64,000 bases of DNA from contig MEOE01000013.1 of assembly GCA_001768565.1 (NCBI GenBank), positions 186,001-250,000 on the forward strand. The letters run 5' to 3'. Every line of letters begins with the position of its first letter. Position 1 is the first letter of the stretch. The translations under genes were made by a program, and so were the position numbers. Shown in pieces: positions 34,645 through 42,729 of the stretch. A model generated the notes under the pieces. It had not been told where the DNA came from. It was given only the letters and a program-made list of their open reading frames with translations, and made no database searches. Source of the DNA: Bacteroidetes bacterium GWF2_33_16. GTDB taxonomy: Bacteria; Bacteroidota; Bacteroidia; Bacteroidales; UBA12077.

Positions 34645-34744
34645 TGGCTAAAGCCCTTTTATACAATAACTTGAATAACCCCAGCCTTATTCCGATAATT
34701 ATCGGAAGGGGTTATAGAATATAACAAACATGGACTTTAGTCCA
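34645..34744. repeat. 100-base MITE-like palindromic element
   Basis: The ends TGGCTAAAGCC (34645-34655) and TGGACTTTAGTCCA (34731-34744) are imperfect inverted copies. Inside lie AACCCC (34677-34682) and GGGGTT (34708-34713) around the 18-base perfect palindrome TTCCGATAATTATCGGAA (34690-34707). The whole folds into nested hairpins. It fills the gap between the two peptidase genes and codes for nothing. Confidence 0.6.
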
Positions 34745-34779
34745 TTTAATTTATTTACTAAAACCCTAAATCAATCCTT

Positions 34780-36417
34780 ATGTTACGAAAGTTTACAATT
34801 ATTTTCTTACTGCTTTTCTTAAGCAATCAAATTCATTCCATTGCATGCACAATAATTGCAGTAGGTAAAAAAGCAACAGCAGATGGTTCAAATATAATCT
34901 CGCATACCGATACCGGGCCAGATTCCAGAATCTTTGTTGTTCCGGCAAAAACCTTTAAGCCAGGCGAAAAAACACCAGTTTATTGGGGAATACAAGATGC
35001 AGACCGCGCTTTAAATGATGATGGAATTATTTTAGGATATATTCCTCAAGTAGAAAAAACTTACAAATATTTTCAATCGGCCTATTCGCATGTAAATGAA
35101 TTTCAGCTAGGAATAGCAGAAAGCACAACTGATCAAAGAGATGAGCTCAAATGCACTCAAGAGAATGGTAAGCAAATAATGACCATTGAGCAAGCTCAGA
35201 TTTTTGCTTTGCAACGCTATAAAATTGCGCGCGAAGCTGTTCAGTTTATTGGTGATTTAATGACAACTTACGGATTTCTTCCATCGAGTGGTGATGGTTC
35301 CGAAACACTCGTAATTGCCGATACAGAAGAAATTTGGGTTCTCGAAGTATTTGGTGTTGGCGCCGGATGGACTCCAGAAAGTGGCAAACCAGGCGCAATT
35401 TGGGCTGCACAAAGATTACCAGAAGATCAGGCAACTATGATTCCAAATTATAGCATAATAAAAGAAATTAATGCCGATGATAAAGACAACTTCATGGTTT
35501 CGGCAAATTATATGCAAGAAGCTATTGATCGTGGTTGGTACAATCCAGCATCAGGTAAACCTTTTATATGGCAAGAAACGTATGCTCCACTTCCTGCAGA
35601 ATATGCCACAAGCAGGTTTTGGTTGTTTCATCAAACCTTTGCGCCAAATTTAAAGCAATGGCCAGATCGTTTTCTAAAAGGAAATATTTACAAAGGAATT
35701 AGTCCATATTTCCAGATTGTTGAGCCTTTATCGATATATCCATTTTCAATTGCACCTGAGAAAAAAATATCGGTTCAGGATGTTATTGCTTTTCAGCGAT
35801 CAGTTTATGACGGAACCATTTACGATATGACAGCTGATCCAAACTGGTTGGTTCCTGATGGAAAAGGTGGTTATGCAAAAAGTCCATTGGCTACTCCATT
35901 TCCTGGAAGTGATTTAAGAAAATTGTTAAACATAACCTATCGTCGTCCGGTTGCACGCCACAGAGGACATTACGGAATGGTGTTGCAGCTTCGCGGTTGG
36001 TTACCGAACGAAATTGGTGGAGTTTACTGGGTTTATCTCGACAATCCATATTTTAGTCCGTATGTTCCAATTTATGCAGGAAATCTTTCAACGCACGAAT
36101 CATATCAGATTTACGATCCGAACAAATACGACGAAAAATCAGCTCGCTGGGCAATCGATTTTGTTGATAATCTGGCAAACTTAAAATTCCAGTATGCAAT
36201 AAAAGATGTTTGGGCTGTAAGAGATCCTTTCGAGGAAAAAATCTTTACAAGTCAGAGTAAAGTTGAAGAAGAAGCAATGAAACTTTACAAGAAGAATCCA
36301 AAAGCTGCACAGGAATATTTAACCAATTATTCGAATGGCTTAATGAATGATGCAACTAACATGTTTAATGGGTTACGAAATACCTTAATAGTAAAATATA
36401 CGAATAACCAGGAATAG
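34780..36417 (+). CDS. C69-family dipeptidase (PepD-like), secreted
   Basis: A 545-residue Ntn-hydrolase. A signal peptide ends just before Cys23 in HSIACTIIAVGKKATADGS; in this family that cysteine becomes the N-terminal nucleophile after processing. SHTDTG follows as expected and the length is typical for the longer Bacteroidota form. It cleaves dipeptides, and with the S37 peptidase would finish peptides for uptake. A terminator 20 bases downstream ends the hypD-peptidase set. Confidence 0.88.
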   Translation: MLRKFTIIFLLLFLSNQIHSIACTIIAVGKKATADGSNIISHTDTGPDSRIFVVPAKTFKPGEKTPVYWGIQDADRALNDDGIILGYIPQVEKTYKYFQSAYSHVNEFQLGIAESTTDQRDELKCTQENGKQIMTIEQAQIFALQRYKIAREAVQFIGDLMTTYGFLPSSGDGSETLVIADTEEIWVLEVFGVGAGWTPESGKPGAIWAAQRLPEDQATMIPNYSIIKEINADDKDNFMVSANYMQEAIDRGWYNPASGKPFIWQETYAPLPAEYATSRFWLFHQTFAPNLKQWPDRFLKGNIYKGISPYFQIVEPLSIYPFSIAPEKKISVQDVIAFQRSVYDGTIYDMTADPNWLVPDGKGGYAKSPLATPFPGSDLRKLLNITYRRPVARHRGHYGMVLQLRGWLPNEIGGVYWVYLDNPYFSPYVPIYAGNLSTHESYQIYDPNKYDEKSARWAIDFVDNLANLKFQYAIKDVWAVRDPFEEKIFTSQSKVEEEAMKLYKKNPKAAQEYLTNYSNGLMNDATNMFNGLRNTLIVKYTNNQE

Positions 36418-36436
36418 GTTAATTTGATATTACTTC

Positions 36437-36480
36437 AAAAGAGGTTGTCTTAAAACACATAAAAGACAACCTCTTTTTTT
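36437..36480 (+). terminator. Rho-independent terminator after the dipeptidase gene
   Basis: A perfect 14-base stem AAAAGAGGTTGTCT (36437-36450) / AGACAACCTCTTTT (36464-36477) with a 13-base loop is followed by a T run. Confidence 0.92.
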
Positions 36481-36487
36481 CAATTGC

Positions 36488-36513
36488 GAACAAATCCTGT
36501 TCATTTTCGAACA
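36488..36513 (+). promoter_or_regulatory. Triple GAACA/TGTTC half-site cluster upstream of a sigma-54 promoter
   Basis: GAACA (36488-36492), TGTTC (36498-36502) and GAACA (36509-36513) alternate in orientation at 10-11 base centre spacing. They form two overlapping palindromes about 60-80 bases before the -24/-12 element, a typical enhancer position. Confidence 0.45.
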
Positions 36514-36569
36514 CTTTTTTACCCTACAAAAACAGATCAATCCATTGAAAATTAATATATAAAAAGCAT

Positions 36570-36585
36570 TGGCTCAATTTTTGAA
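36570..36585 (+). promoter_or_regulatory. Sigma-54 (-24/-12) promoter of the second FtsX-like permease
   Basis: TGGCTC-AATTT-TTGAA has the RpoN pattern with correct spacing and the same TTGAA second element as the promoter at 17084-17099. It lies 29 bases before the ATG at 36615. Confidence 0.58.
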
Positions 36586-36614
36586 AATCATGCCAACGAA
36601 TAAAAAAATGAGCT

Positions 36615-39026
36615 ATGTTAAAAAATTACTTTATTACAGCTTTTCGAAATCTTTTAAAAAACAAATTCTTTTCAATAATAAATATTGTTGGATTATCAAT
36701 TGGCATTGCGGCATGCATGCTTATTATGCTTTATGTTAATTACGAAAGAAGCTACGATAATCATGTAGATGACATCGATAATATTTATAGGGTTCTTTAC
36801 GAAAGAGAAACTGAAACAGGTGAAATTGTTCAGTTTGCATCAGCTAGTCCAACAGTTGGACCAGCTATTACTGAGAAGTTTCCAGAAATAATTAAGTATG
36901 CCCGTGCATATAAACTCGAAGGAGTATTATCTTTTGATGATATCTCGTTTAGAGAAGAAAACATGTTTTGGGCAGAACCCAATTTTCTTGAATTGTTTTC
37001 GTATAAGTTAATTACCAAACTAAGCGACAGCTTGCTTTCAGAGCCAAATACAATGGTGATTTCGGACAAAATAGCCAGAAAATATTTTGGAGAAAAAGAT
37101 CCACTCGGTAGAATACTTTTTTTAGATGGAAATCAATCTTTTAAGGTTGTTGGAATATTTAAATCGCAGCCCTCCAATATGCATTTTAAAGCCGATATTT
37201 TATTATCGTATATAAATTGGGAAAACCAGCTTGGAGAAAATGCCAAAACTTTTGGGTGGATTTATTCAGGTTTTTATACATACATAAAAGTTTCTGAAAA
37301 TAGTGATTTAGCAAGCCTAAACTCCAAAATAGAATCATTTATTAACGAAGAGCTTAAAGAGTTTATGCAATTATATAAAATAAGAATTAGTTATAAACTT
37401 CAGCCAGTTAAAGATATTCATCTTACTTCGCATTTTATGCACGAATTAGCCAATAATGGCAATAAGAACTCAGTCGTTTTCTTACAAATTATTGCGTGGT
37501 TCATACTACTTATTGCCTGGATAAATTTTGTTAACTTACTTACAATAAGCTCTATAAAAAGGTCAGGCGAAATAGGTTTGCGAAAAATACTGGGAGGCAC
37601 AAAACACCAACTTATCAGGCAGTTTCTATTCGAGTCGGTTATTATAAACACAATCTCCTTACTTTTTGCCCTTGCAATAATTGAGGCAAGCATGCATATT
37701 TTCTCAACTATTACAGGAATTCCGGCAAATTACTTTGCATGGAACAGACTTTGGTTTTGGAAATATGTAAGTATAATTTTTACAATCGGCACTCTACTGG
37801 CTGGTTCCTATCCGGTATGGGGAATTTTATCGAATAAAATAATAAATACCTTAAAAAGTCGGTTTACTGGTTCAAAAAGATCAGTTTTATTGCGCAAAGT
37901 TCTTGTAAGTTTCCAGTTTTTTATGGCTGTAGTTCTTATTAGTGGAACAATAGCAGTTTACAATCAGCTTCAATTTTTGAAATCAATGGAAACGGGTATA
38001 GATAAATCCAATATTCTGACAATCTACACACCAAGAGTAGGTGGTAACGATATACTTTCTAAACGCAAATCGTTTTGTGACGAAATATCGAAATTTCCAT
38101 TTGTTAAGCATATATCCTTTTCTTCGGTTATTCCTGGAAAACACAACATGTTTAACCGAGGTGGTATTTATCGTTTAGGCGATGATCCTACAACGGGAAA
38201 AAACTATAGGCTAACTGAGGTTGATTATCATTTTACAGATGTGTATTCAAATGTTTTTATTGATGGCAGAAATTTTTCAGAAGATAATGCGTCAGATGCA
38301 TCATCGGTAATTATAAACCTAACAGCTATGAATCTTTTAGGATATAACAAACCAGAAAATGCCATAGGATCAAAAATTATGCTGGAAGGACAAGAAACAA
38401 CAATAATTGGTGTAATTGAAAATTTCCATCAGGAATCACCACGTAATGAATTTGAACCACAAATTTTTAGATTAGCAAAGCGTTATCATGGCTATTTTTC
38501 AATTAAACTAGCTGATAATAGCAAGTTATTAGAGGCACAATCTGCAATAGAAAAAACCTATCATGATTTTTTCCCAGGTAATCCATTCGAATATTTCTTT
38601 TTAGAAGATTATTACAAACAGCAATATTCTATCGAAACAAAATTTGGAAAAGTATTTGCAATATTCTCTGTCTTAGCATTATTTATTACACTACTTGGAA
38701 TACTCAGCCTATCGTCGTTTTCAGCAGCCCAGCGCAGAAAAGAAATAAGCATACGGAAAGTAATGGGTGCCAGTGCAAATCAGATTTTAATATTACTTTC
38801 GAAAAGCTACATTTTATTGTTGTTGGTTGCATTCTTACTTTCAGCACCACTAATTAACTATGCTATAGATAAATGGCTTACTAACTTTGCTAACAAAATG
38901 GATTTATCTATCTGGATATTTATTATCCCAATGGTTTTAGTATCGGTATTTAGTTTGATTACAGTTTTTTATCAATCGTACAAAATAGCTAACGAAGATC
39001 CAGCCAAGTCATTAAGATATGAATAG
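36615..39026 (+). CDS. FtsX/MacB-like ABC transporter permease
   Basis: An 803-residue paralogue of the permease at 17151-19478, with the same layout: N-terminal NYFITAFRNLLKNKFFSIINI and helix, periplasmic MacB-core, FtsX block with SGEIGLRKILGGTKHQL, a second periplasmic domain and a second FtsX block with RKEISIRKVMGASANQI, ending NEDPAKSLRYE. No ATPase gene is nearby. It has its own sigma-54-type promoter. A LytTR regulator follows 94 bases later. Confidence 0.85.
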   Translation: MLKNYFITAFRNLLKNKFFSIINIVGLSIGIAACMLIMLYVNYERSYDNHVDDIDNIYRVLYERETETGEIVQFASASPTVGPAITEKFPEIIKYARAYKLEGVLSFDDISFREENMFWAEPNFLELFSYKLITKLSDSLLSEPNTMVISDKIARKYFGEKDPLGRILFLDGNQSFKVVGIFKSQPSNMHFKADILLSYINWENQLGENAKTFGWIYSGFYTYIKVSENSDLASLNSKIESFINEELKEFMQLYKIRISYKLQPVKDIHLTSHFMHELANNGNKNSVVFLQIIAWFILLIAWINFVNLLTISSIKRSGEIGLRKILGGTKHQLIRQFLFESVIINTISLLFALAIIEASMHIFSTITGIPANYFAWNRLWFWKYVSIIFTIGTLLAGSYPVWGILSNKIINTLKSRFTGSKRSVLLRKVLVSFQFFMAVVLISGTIAVYNQLQFLKSMETGIDKSNILTIYTPRVGGNDILSKRKSFCDEISKFPFVKHISFSSVIPGKHNMFNRGGIYRLGDDPTTGKNYRLTEVDYHFTDVYSNVFIDGRNFSEDNASDASSVIINLTAMNLLGYNKPENAIGSKIMLEGQETTIIGVIENFHQESPRNEFEPQIFRLAKRYHGYFSIKLADNSKLLEAQSAIEKTYHDFFPGNPFEYFFLEDYYKQQYSIETKFGKVFAIFSVLALFITLLGILSLSSFSAAQRRKEISIRKVMGASANQILILLSKSYILLLLVAFLLSAPLINYAIDKWLTNFANKMDLSIWIFIIPMVLVSVFSLITVFYQSYKIANEDPAKSLRYE

Positions 39027-39120
39027 AAAAGATGTTATAAGAAAGTCTTAGAAATTAAAATGATGTATTTGTATTTATTTATTTTCAAATTGGGTATTTT
39101 CGTATTCTAAATTTTGCAAA

Positions 39121-39978
39121 ATGAATCTAATAGCCTACCTAAAACAACCCTTTCCAAAAGCAGAATCTAAATGGAAAATTATAATCCTTATAAGTTTGTT
39201 TGTAGCTCTATTTCTTATTGTTTTTGAACCCTTTGGAATTAATTTATATAAAAGTAACATAAAAACCCTTATTCTAGCTGGTTACGGAGTTGTAACTTTT
39301 CTTATTCTTGTATTTAATCTAATTATTGTTGAACATATATTTTCTAAATTTTTTGAGGAGAAAAACTGGACCTTATGGAAAGATTTTGTTTGGTTACTCT
39401 GGGTTATTTTTAGTATCGGGCTTGGAAATGCTTTATATACATTATACATTTTTAATGGTTCCAAATTTGGCCTGCAAGTTCTAATTAGTTTTCAATTATT
39501 TACATTAATAGTTAGTTTATTTCCAATCACTATTCTCATAATAACGAAACAAAACTATCTCTTAAAAAAGAATTTAATTTCGGCAACTGCATTTAATAAA
39601 ATCATTGAGCAAGTAAAACCATCTAATAGTGAAAAGCGAATAATTCATTTTTATGCTGATAATGAAAAAAACTTTGTAGAATTTGATATTAATGATTTCT
39701 TTTTTGTAGAATCTTCTGGTAACTATATAGAAATATATATTTTAAAAGAAAATCGAATTACCCGCAAGACATTTAGAAGCACACTTCGACGAGCTTTAGT
39801 ATTCTTCGATAAAGCACCAGAAGTTATCCAATGTCACAGAGCTTTTATTGTAAATACTTCAAAAATCATAAACGCTAAAGGGAATTCGCAAGGATTAATA
39901 CTTCAGCTTGAAAACTGCGATTACGAAGTACCAGTTTCAAGAAACTATGTCGATATTGTTCGAAACCAGATAAAATAA
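39121..39978 (+). CDS. Membrane-anchored LytTR-family DNA-binding regulator
   Basis: A 285-residue protein with four hydrophobic helices in the first 145 residues and a C-terminal LytTR DNA-binding domain at about 185-285 (FFFVESSGNYIEIY, RKTFRSTLRRAL, QCHRAFIVN, VPVSRNYVDIVRNQI). This single-component design is common in Bacteroidota and transmits a membrane signal directly to DNA. No receiver domain or kinase is present. Its targets are unknown; the flanking permease and envelope genes are candidates. Confidence 0.85.
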   Translation: MNLIAYLKQPFPKAESKWKIIILISLFVALFLIVFEPFGINLYKSNIKTLILAGYGVVTFLILVFNLIIVEHIFSKFFEEKNWTLWKDFVWLLWVIFSIGLGNALYTLYIFNGSKFGLQVLISFQLFTLIVSLFPITILIITKQNYLLKKNLISATAFNKIIEQVKPSNSEKRIIHFYADNEKNFVEFDINDFFFVESSGNYIEIYILKENRITRKTFRSTLRRALVFFDKAPEVIQCHRAFIVNTSKIINAKGNSQGLILQLENCDYEVPVSRNYVDIVRNQIK

Positions 39979-40005
39979 GATTACTTCATCACCTTTTTAA
40001 ATCGT

Positions 40006-40121
40006 AAATTTTTACCACAAAGTCACTCAAAGTGAATTTCGCAAAGGAACACAAAGGACTAGTTAATGTTTTTCTTTATTATTCTTCGTGTTAGCCTTTA
40101 CAATACTTTGTGGTAAAATTT
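40006..40121. repeat. Long interrupted inverted repeat built of CACAAAG-type units
   Basis: AAATTTTTACCACAAAG (40006-40022) is repeated inverted as CTTTGTGGTAAAATTT (40106-40121). The inner parts also match imperfectly (CAAAGGAACACAAAG near 40042 against CTTCGTGTTAGCCTTT near 40086). It resembles the short interspersed palindromes found in many environmental bacteria and encodes no protein. Confidence 0.55.
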
Positions 40122-40285
40122 CAGTTTATAGAACACCCTAATTATTAGTTTTTAATCACTCAACTTTGTATTTCGACACACGACTTATTCATCCATCACA
40201 AAAGCTTGTCGAATATCCCTAAACTTTGGCAGCGCTGTTTTTTCGTCCTATTCTTGCATTGTCAAAACGACAACATGTTTAACCT

Positions 40286-40303
40286 GCCTGTCGGCAGACA
40301 GGC
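40286..40303. repeat. REP-like hairpin GCCTGTC-GGCA-GACAGGC
   Basis: A perfect 7-base stem with a GGCA loop, strongly GC-rich for the region, lies 18 bases before the next start codon. No T run follows. Similar hairpins are frequent as interspersed repeats in Bacteroidota. Confidence 0.55.
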
Positions 40304-40321
40304 TTAAAAATTATAAAAATT

Positions 40322-40642
40322 ATGAAAAAAGTATGGTATTTATTAGTAGCAGCAGTTTTAATTATTGCAGGTTTTATTTTAAATTACACTTATGCACCTA
40401 TGTTTAGTGCAGGTGATTATGCTTGTAATTATTTTGCAGCAGGCGATTTTGCTTTGGGTGTTTTTGCGGCAGGTAAATTTTCTGCAGGAATCTTTTCAAT
40501 TGGTATTTTTTCAATTGGTATTTTCTCAGTAAGTATATTTAATGTTGCCATATACTCTGTAGGGATCTTTGTAATTGCATATAAAAAACGATTACCTAAT
40601 ATGCTCAATAAAGAAACTGAAGAAAAAGCAGAAATCGTATAA
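40322..40642 (+). CDS. Membrane-anchored hydrophobic pentapeptide-repeat protein
   Basis: A 106-residue protein with a signal/anchor helix at about 4-22 and then twelve five-residue repeats in which Phe or Tyr recurs at exactly 28, 33, 38, 43, 48, 53, 58, 63, 68, 73, 78 and 83. The consensus is G-x-F-[SA]-[IAV], for example GIFSI. This periodicity is that of pentapeptide-repeat beta-helices, but with Gly two places before the aromatic and an almost uncharged surface. A polar tail (KKR then Glu/Lys-rich) follows. Function is unknown. It has its own terminator, so it is a separate unit. Confidence 0.75.
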   Translation: MKKVWYLLVAAVLIIAGFILNYTYAPMFSAGDYACNYFAAGDFALGVFAAGKFSAGIFSIGIFSIGIFSVSIFNVAIYSVGIFVIAYKKRLPNMLNKETEEKAEIV

Positions 40643-40650
40643 TCAATTTT

Positions 40651-40682
40651 CCCACGAGAATTAAATATCTCGTGGGTCTTTT
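40651..40682 (+). terminator. Rho-independent terminator after the pentapeptide-repeat gene
   Basis: A perfect 9-base stem CCCACGAGA / TCTCGTGGG with an 8-base loop is followed by TCTTTT. Confidence 0.9.
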
Positions 40683-40704
40683 AACACAACATTATTTTAA
40701 AACT

Positions 40705-41520
40705 ATGAAAAGAATTATTTTAATATCAATAATATATATTTCTACAATATTAATTGTATCTGCGCAATTCGACGATCGCTTTTACTTTCCATTAAAAGAT
40801 TGGGGTAAAATTGAAAATCTGATTTACGAAGAATTATTTTTTGAAATTGATGAGGTTACATTAAATGCAATTTTACTTAAACCTGAGTTCACGCCTAAAG
40901 CAACAATACTATTTTATCACGGAGCAGGGGGAAATGTTACAACTTATATGAATATTGCAAGGCCAATGCTAGAAGCAGGTTATCAGGTTTTTATGCTTGA
41001 TTTCAGAGGATATGGCAAATCTACAGGCACTCCCACTCATATAAATATAGCAAAAGATGCTCAAATTGTTTTTGATAGAATAATGGAGAAGGAAGGAATA
41101 AAAAACACGCAATTAATTATTTATGGAGCTTCTATGGGGACACAGATTGCAACCAAAATGGCCAAGAATAACCAATCTAAAATTGCTTGTCTTATCCTTG
41201 ATGGAACAATTAGTTCATTTACAGAGATGGCTCTACTTTCGGTTCCTGAAGAACAGAAACCTATGATAGCTCAGTATGTAACATCTCCATATTCTGCAAA
41301 AAATGATATAAAAGAAATTATAAATCTACCAAAATTATTTATCCATAGTAAAGAAGATAAGTCAGTTCCATTTTCACAAGGTGAATCCGTTTATACTAGT
41401 GCTTTGGAACCAAAAGATTTATGGATTTATAATGGAGAACATCTTACATCAGCAATTATTTATCCCGAAATTTTCATTCAAAAAATTGATAATTTGTTTA
41501 ACACTTTAAGTTTAAAATAA
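40705..41520 (+). CDS. Exported alpha/beta hydrolase
   Basis: A 271-residue alpha/beta-hydrolase with a signal peptide (MKRIILISIIYIST...VSAQ). The nucleophile elbow is YGASMGTQ, the oxyanion region FYHGAGGN, and DFRGYGKSTG is a typical early motif; an acid lies in HSKEDKSVPF and the histidine in NGEHLTS. An in-frame ATG at 40672 lies inside the preceding terminator, so I start at 40705. It resembles the BAAT/YqiA-like peptidase S9-type esterases; the substrate is unknown. It is 1 base from the next gene. Confidence 0.82.
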   Translation: MKRIILISIIYISTILIVSAQFDDRFYFPLKDWGKIENLIYEELFFEIDEVTLNAILLKPEFTPKATILFYHGAGGNVTTYMNIARPMLEAGYQVFMLDFRGYGKSTGTPTHINIAKDAQIVFDRIMEKEGIKNTQLIIYGASMGTQIATKMAKNNQSKIACLILDGTISSFTEMALLSVPEEQKPMIAQYVTSPYSAKNDIKEIINLPKLFIHSKEDKSVPFSQGESVYTSALEPKDLWIYNGEHLTSAIIYPEIFIQKIDNLFNTLSLK

Positions 41521-41521
41521 A

Positions 41522-42721
41522 ATGAAAAGAAAGAGAATCATAGCAGTATTAATCCTTTTTGCCTTTTTCTTTACTAATTGTAAAGGAGGAGAAGTAATTT
41601 TAAATAACTCAATTAGTAAAATCCCATTCGAATACCGACTTGGACTTCCAATAATTAAGGTAAGTATTAATGGAAAAAGCTATGATTTTCTTTTCGATAC
41701 AGGTGCTATAAATGTGATTTCTGAGGAATTATCTAAAATACCCGGGATAAACACCTCTTTTATTAAAATAGTAAGGGATTCACAAGGAGCAAAATCAAAA
41801 CTTAAATCAGTAAAAATCGATTCTATACTTATTGGAAATGCTGCTTTTTCGAATATAAGTGCCGTGGTTGCTGATCTTAGTAAGTCGGTTGAGATATCAT
41901 GTTTACATATTGATGGAATAATTGGTTCGGATTTAATGAAATTAGCAATTTGGCAAATCGATTATGAAAACCAACTAATTACCTGTACAAAAGATAAATC
42001 ACTTTTAGAAATACCAAAAAAGCACAATACCATAAAATTCAAAACAACAAGCACAGGCAAACAATATGTTGATATAATACTAGAGAATCAGGTTGAAAAA
42101 TCGCTAACTTTTGATACAGGTTCAAATGGAGGTTATAGTTGTTCAAAAAAAACATATAAAAAATTAGTTAAAAACAATTCTATACTAATTAAAAACCTTG
42201 GGTATGGTAGTAAAAATTCAGGCTTATATGGCAGAGAAAATCCAGATACAACATTTTATGTTTTAATAAATGATTTTGAAATAGGAAATCTAGCTTTAAA
42301 GAATATTCCTGTACAATTCAAACAGAATGGATCGAGAACAATAGGCAATGAATTTTTAAAAAACTATCGTGTAATAATCGATTGGAAGGCTCGTGAGATT
42401 ATCTTAATACCTAACCATAACAAAGAATACGATTTTAGTCGTTGGAAATCATTTGGATTTTCACCATATCTTGAGGATAACAAGTTCTTTGTAGGTTTTA
42501 TAGTAAAAGGTTCGAGTGCCGATGAGCAAGGATTAAAACTTGGTGATCAAATAATTGAAATTAATAGTTATGATTACAGCAGAGTACCTCTTGAAGATTA
42601 TTGTGATTTTATATCCAATAGTATATTTTCTGAAAGTGATAGCATTTCAATAAGTATATTAAGAGAAAATAAAGTTCTAAATATGAGCCTTTTTAACAAT
42701 CCTATTCTTAAAAATTATTAA
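41522..42721 (+). CDS. Retropepsin-like aspartyl protease with PDZ domain, envelope protein
   Basis: A 399-residue protein with two aspartyl-protease half-domains, FLFDTGA at about 55-61 and LTFDTGSNGG near 196-205, and a C-terminal PDZ domain at about 320-395 (GSSADEQGLKLGDQIIEIN). The N-terminal hydrophobic stretch ends in a cysteine (FFFTNCKGG); the residue before it is Asn, so lipidation is doubtful but export is likely. Clan AA proteins of this two-motif plus PDZ type are common in Bacteroidota and poorly characterised. It forms an operon with the flanking genes (gaps of 1 and 8 bases). Confidence 0.8.
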   Translation: MKRKRIIAVLILFAFFFTNCKGGEVILNNSISKIPFEYRLGLPIIKVSINGKSYDFLFDTGAINVISEELSKIPGINTSFIKIVRDSQGAKSKLKSVKIDSILIGNAAFSNISAVVADLSKSVEISCLHIDGIIGSDLMKLAIWQIDYENQLITCTKDKSLLEIPKKHNTIKFKTTSTGKQYVDIILENQVEKSLTFDTGSNGGYSCSKKTYKKLVKNNSILIKNLGYGSKNSGLYGRENPDTTFYVLINDFEIGNLALKNIPVQFKQNGSRTIGNEFLKNYRVIIDWKAREIILIPNHNKEYDFSRWKSFGFSPYLEDNKFFVGFIVKGSSADEQGLKLGDQIIEINSYDYSRVPLEDYCDFISNSIFSESDSISISILRENKVLNMSLFNNPILKNY

Positions 42722-42729
42722 AACTAAGA

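Larger units (their letters stand above)
39979..40321. other. Intergenic region rich in palindromic repeats
   Basis: This 343-base gap contains a long interrupted palindrome (40006-40121) and a REP-like hairpin (40286-40303). The stretch 40122-40285 shows no gene, promoter or repeat that I can recognise. Confidence 0.6.

Noticed and set aside
40672-40704. Earlier ATG for the alpha/beta hydrolase, adding 11 residues
   Set aside because: It lies inside the stem of the terminator of the preceding gene; the ATG at 40705 begins a normal signal peptide.
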